A stretch of DNA of 64,000 bases from GCA-2720975 sp964467985. Lineage in GTDB: Bacteria; Planctomycetota; UBA1135; GCA-002686595. Positions 61,544 through 64,000 of this stretch are shown in pieces. Both the position numbers and the translations under genes were made by a program. The notes under the pieces were generated by a model. It was not told where the DNA came from. It did no database searches and saw only the letters and a list, made by a program, of their open reading frames with translations. The stretch spans positions 62,001-126,000 of the forward strand of contig CAYXTP010000006.1 in the NCBI GenBank assembly GCA_964467985.1, in the 5' to 3' direction. Numbering within the stretch: the stretch's first letter is position 1; each line of letters begins with the position of its first letter.

Positions 61544-63190
61544 CTAGGCTTTCGTGCGCGTCACGCGCAGGACTTCACTGGAACTTGTCGTGCCGTCGAC
61601 CACCTTGCGCGCGCCGTCGATGAGAAGGCTCTGGATCGCCCCTGTGGCCAGCGCCGTATCGCGCAGGTCCTCGAGAGACGTCCCCTGAAAGGTCATCTCG
61701 CGCAACGTGTGGTCCATTTCAAGCCGTTCGTAGAGGGCGACGCGGCCCCGGTAGCCCGTTCCCTCACACGCTCGACACCCGCGCGGCTCACGGAAGGTTC
61801 GCCCCGCGCTCTCGGCGGAGGTCATGCCCAAGGCGGCGCGCTCCTCCTCGGTCGGCGTGTACTCAGCAGAACAATCACTGCACAAGCGTCTCACCAGACG
61901 TTGGGCGATCACCGACTGCACCGAGGCGGAAACGAGGAAGGGCTTCACACCCAAGTCCATCAGGCGCGTCAGCGCGGAGGGTGAATCATTGGTGTGAATC
62001 GTCGAGAACACGAGGTGTCCTGTCAGAGCAGCCTGAATCGCGATTTCGGCGGTCTCCAGGTCGCGAATTTCGCCCACCAAGATCACGTTGGGAGCGCAGC
62101 GCAACATGGCCTTCAGGATGCGCGCGAAGCTGAGGCCGATGCGGTCGTTGACCTGCACCTGGTTGATCCCGCTGATGTGGTACTCGACCGGGTCCTCGGC
62201 CGTGATGATCTTCACGTCCGCTCGATTCAATTCCTGCAGGGCTGCGTAGAGCGTCGTGGTCTTTCCCGAACCGGTGGGACCCGTGACCAGACAGATGCCG
62301 TTGGGTTTGCGAATCACGCGCTGGAACCAACTGTAGTCCTCGGCCCCAAAGCCCAGGTCGCGCAGACTGATCAGGTTGGCGCTGCGATCGAGCAAGCGCA
62401 TGACCATGGACTCTCCGTGGCTGGCGGGAAGGATCGAAGCGCGCACGTCGATCGCACGGCCCTTTATCGTCAGGCTGATGCGCCCGTCCTGGGGCTTGCG
62501 TTTCTCAGCGATGTCCATGCGCGCCATGATCTTCAGGCGCGAGAGCAGGGGAGCAGAGAGGTGATCGGGGTGCTCGGCCACATCCCGCAAGAGCCCGTCT
62601 ACGCGGTAGCGGATGCGAAGGCGTCCGTGCCCCGGCTCGACGTGAATGTCGCTGGCGCGCTCCTCCAGGGCATCGGCAAACATGCGTGTCACCAGTCGAA
62701 TGATGGGCGCGTCGGTCTCGTCTTCGCCGTCGCTGCCCATGCTGGCGGCCACGTGTTCCTCACCCCCTGCGTCGTAGTAACGCGAGAGGGCGCGCCCCAG
62801 TGCGCTGGGTGATGCAAGCGCGCAGCGGATCTCGCCCCCAATCAGGAAGGACAGCTGGTCAGCGACGATGCGCTTGAAGGGATCGTCGATAGCCACAACC
62901 AAGCTGCCATCTTTCTCCATCAGGGGCAGGATGCCCTGCTCTGCAGCCATCTCCGCCGGTACCCGGTCGATGATCTCCTGGCGAATATTGCCCTTGTCCA
63001 CGTCCACGAAAGGCATGCCGTTGACGCTGGCCAAGGCGCGGTACAAGACGGCCTCGTCCACAGCACCCTGCTTGAGCAGGGCCTGGGGCAGGGAGAGATC
63101 GCCCCCACGTTGCATGGACAGGGCGGTCCTCAGATCAGCCTCGGATAGGCTGCCCTGCGACACGAGCAGATCTCCGAGTTGGGTGCTCAC
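61544..63190 (-). CDS. Type II secretion / type IV pilus assembly ATPase (GspE/PilB), second copy
   Basis: A 548-residue paralogue of the ATPase at 58783: MshEN-like N-terminus (GDLLVSQGSLSEADLRTALS), Walker A GPTGSGKTTTLYA, EDPVEYHISG, Walker B VILVGEIRDLETA and a four-cysteine zinc region (CSDC, CRAC). Two GspE/PilB ATPases plus PilT in one operon suggest two pilin-fibre systems or a split function. The start is GTG at 63188-63190. Confidence 0.94.
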   Translation of the reverse strand: MSTQLGDLLVSQGSLSEADLRTALSMQRGGDLSLPQALLKQGAVDEAVLYRALASVNGMPFVDVDKGNIRQEIIDRVPAEMAAEQGILPLMEKDGSLVVAIDDPFKRIVADQLSFLIGGEIRCALASPSALGRALSRYYDAGGEEHVAASMGSDGEDETDAPIIRLVTRMFADALEERASDIHVEPGHGRLRIRYRVDGLLRDVAEHPDHLSAPLLSRLKIMARMDIAEKRKPQDGRISLTIKGRAIDVRASILPASHGESMVMRLLDRSANLISLRDLGFGAEDYSWFQRVIRKPNGICLVTGPTGSGKTTTLYAALQELNRADVKIITAEDPVEYHISGINQVQVNDRIGLSFARILKAMLRCAPNVILVGEIRDLETAEIAIQAALTGHLVFSTIHTNDSPSALTRLMDLGVKPFLVSASVQSVIAQRLVRRLCSDCSAEYTPTEEERAALGMTSAESAGRTFREPRGCRACEGTGYRGRVALYERLEMDHTLREMTFQGTSLEDLRDTALATGAIQSLLIDGARKVVDGTTSSSEVLRVTRTKA

Positions 63191-63267
63191 ATCGGTAGTG
63201 TACCGACTGATTCCCCTCAGACTACAGGATCCCCGTCGACTAGATTCCGCCTGCTAGGCTCCGTCCG

Positions 63268-64000
63268 TCAGTTCTTGCCGCGGTCGGGAACGGGCGCGCC
63301 GACTCCAGCGCGGCAGACTCCGGAGAAACGCACGGCCAATTCAGGCTTGCTCGGGTGGCCGGTGAGAATCACCATCACGCCGCGGAAGGAACCATCGGAT
63401 CCATCGGGCAAGCCCTCCAGAACTAGCTGCACATCGATTGCGTTGTTCAAGCCGATTGCAGGTCGTAGGGACGTGCTGAACTTGTCACTCCAAGCCAGTT
63501 CCTGCCCAGCCTCGGGCCGCAACTCGACCTTGGCCTGGGAGAGGTCAAAACTGGGGTCGTGAGAAATGACCTTGACGTTGCGCTTGACCCGTTGGCCCGG
63601 TCGCACGAGTCCCATAGACAAGAACTGGGGCGTGAAGGAGAGGGCTCCCAAGACGCGGCCGTTGACGCTGGCAGAGACCTTGTAATACTTCTCGCCGCCC
63701 ACGATCACAGGCCCCGGGCCGGTGGCCTTTTTTTCTTCCGGCATCGCGAAGTCCGAGTTCAGCCGCAGTTGGTATCCGATCGGGCCTTCGTTGGCGCCCG
63801 GCCCCACGACGATCTTGGCCTGCCAGTGCGAGGAACGGCCGTCATCGTGAGGGCTCACGGGGACGAGTTCGACTGTCATGCCCGGGGGCAGTTTGATCGG
63901 ATTGGAGGTGTCCTCCGTGAGCATCACGGGTTCACCGCGTGACGTTCGGATGTCGATCACCTGGTCCTTCTGCTCGCCTTCCTTGATGTCTCCAAGATTG
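63268..64000 (-). CDS. DUF1573-like protein (5' partial)
   Basis: The frame is open to the right edge, so the N-terminus is outside the window. A GTG at 63960 is internal: the codons before it (NLGDIKEGEQKDQV) continue the same domain. The sequence is beta-rich with the pattern of Ig-like DUF1573 repeats (LGDIKEGEQ, LGALSFTPQFLSMGLVRPGQ), a family of exported proteins abundant in Planctomycetota and Bacteroidota. The function is unknown. It ends 77 bases before the first GspE start. Confidence 0.7.
   Translation of the reverse strand, partial: NLGDIKEGEQKDQVIDIRTSRGEPVMLTEDTSNPIKLPPGMTVELVPVSPHDDGRSSHWQAKIVVGPGANEGPIGYQLRLNSDFAMPEEKKATGPGPVIVGGEKYYKVSASVNGRVLGALSFTPQFLSMGLVRPGQRVKRNVKVISHDPSFDLSQAKVELRPEAGQELAWSDKFSTSLRPAIGLNNAIDVQLVLEGLPDGSDGSFRGVMVILTGHPSKPELAVRFSGVCRAGVGAPVPDRGKN

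Noticed and set aside
1..64000. CRISPR array, defence island or complete prophage
   Set aside because: No regularly spaced repeats, cas genes, phage structural genes or recognised defence genes were seen on either strand.

Overview
The window is a high-GC bacterial chromosome segment, most likely from a member of the Planctomycetota (inference, not proven). The taxonomic hints are a planctomycete-style phage-type integrase, two lipoprotein sulfatase-fold enzymes, a four-gene ABC/GldG/DUF4340 operon, a Rho factor with a long Lys/Arg-rich N-terminal extension, a DUF1573 protein, a zinc-ribbon CT398-type protein, and pilus/type II secretion ATPases beside tandem CNNM/CorC proteins. Most of the window is ordinary, densely packed core genome with many 4-base start/stop overlaps. 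Two 100-N scaffold gaps show that it is a draft assembly.

Layout. 0-9 kb: the end of a large BNR/sortilin-type protein, a small methyltransferase, a membrane glycosyltransferase, and two convergent sulfatase-fold lipoproteins. 9-13 kb, minus strand: a homocysteine S-methyltransferase, guaA and guaB, with a structured leader and a terminator-like hairpin in front of guaB. 13.5-17.4 kb, plus strand: an overlapping operon of a dehydrogenase-epimerase fusion, a GT4 glycosyltransferase and a NUDIX hydrolase. 17.5-23.9 kb, minus strand: rho, preceded by a short leader ORF, then the ABC transporter operon.

24-30.4 kb is the accessory part. It holds a TauE/SafE permease, a 5'-truncated IS66 transposase, a remnant of a YchF-type GTPase, a Kelch protein, a decayed sugar-dehydrogenase gene, a small orphan, a paired direct repeat with a palindrome, and a tyrosine recombinase broken by two frameshifts. 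The recombinase lies just downstream of tRNA-Pro(CGG). I read this as an eroded integrative element or insertion hot spot.

30.5-43.9 kb: a HEAT-VWA protein, a membrane protein with barrel-like C-terminal domains, selB, a BlaI/M56 regulatory pair in which the M56 protein carries an alpha-toroid domain, a YhcC-type radical SAM protein, an outer-membrane barrel, a zinc-ribbon coiled-coil protein and a glycosyltransferase-TPR protein. 43.9-51.1 kb: rpoD and dnaG (macromolecular synthesis operon), ksgA, a sulfatase-modifying-factor-like lipoprotein and a Pal/OmpA lipoprotein. 51.6-64 kb: a membrane-anchored HTH protein, a small secreted protein, two CNNM proteins, a histidine kinase and GspF in one tight operon, then GspE-PilT-GspE and a DUF1573 protein cut by the window edge.

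I see no CRISPR array, rRNA, complete prophage or recognised defence system. The best leads are the BlaI/M56-toroid pair with its operator-like palindrome, the leader ORF before rho, the guaB leader, the decayed tRNA-Pro element, and the structured intergenic sequence near 51.4 kb.
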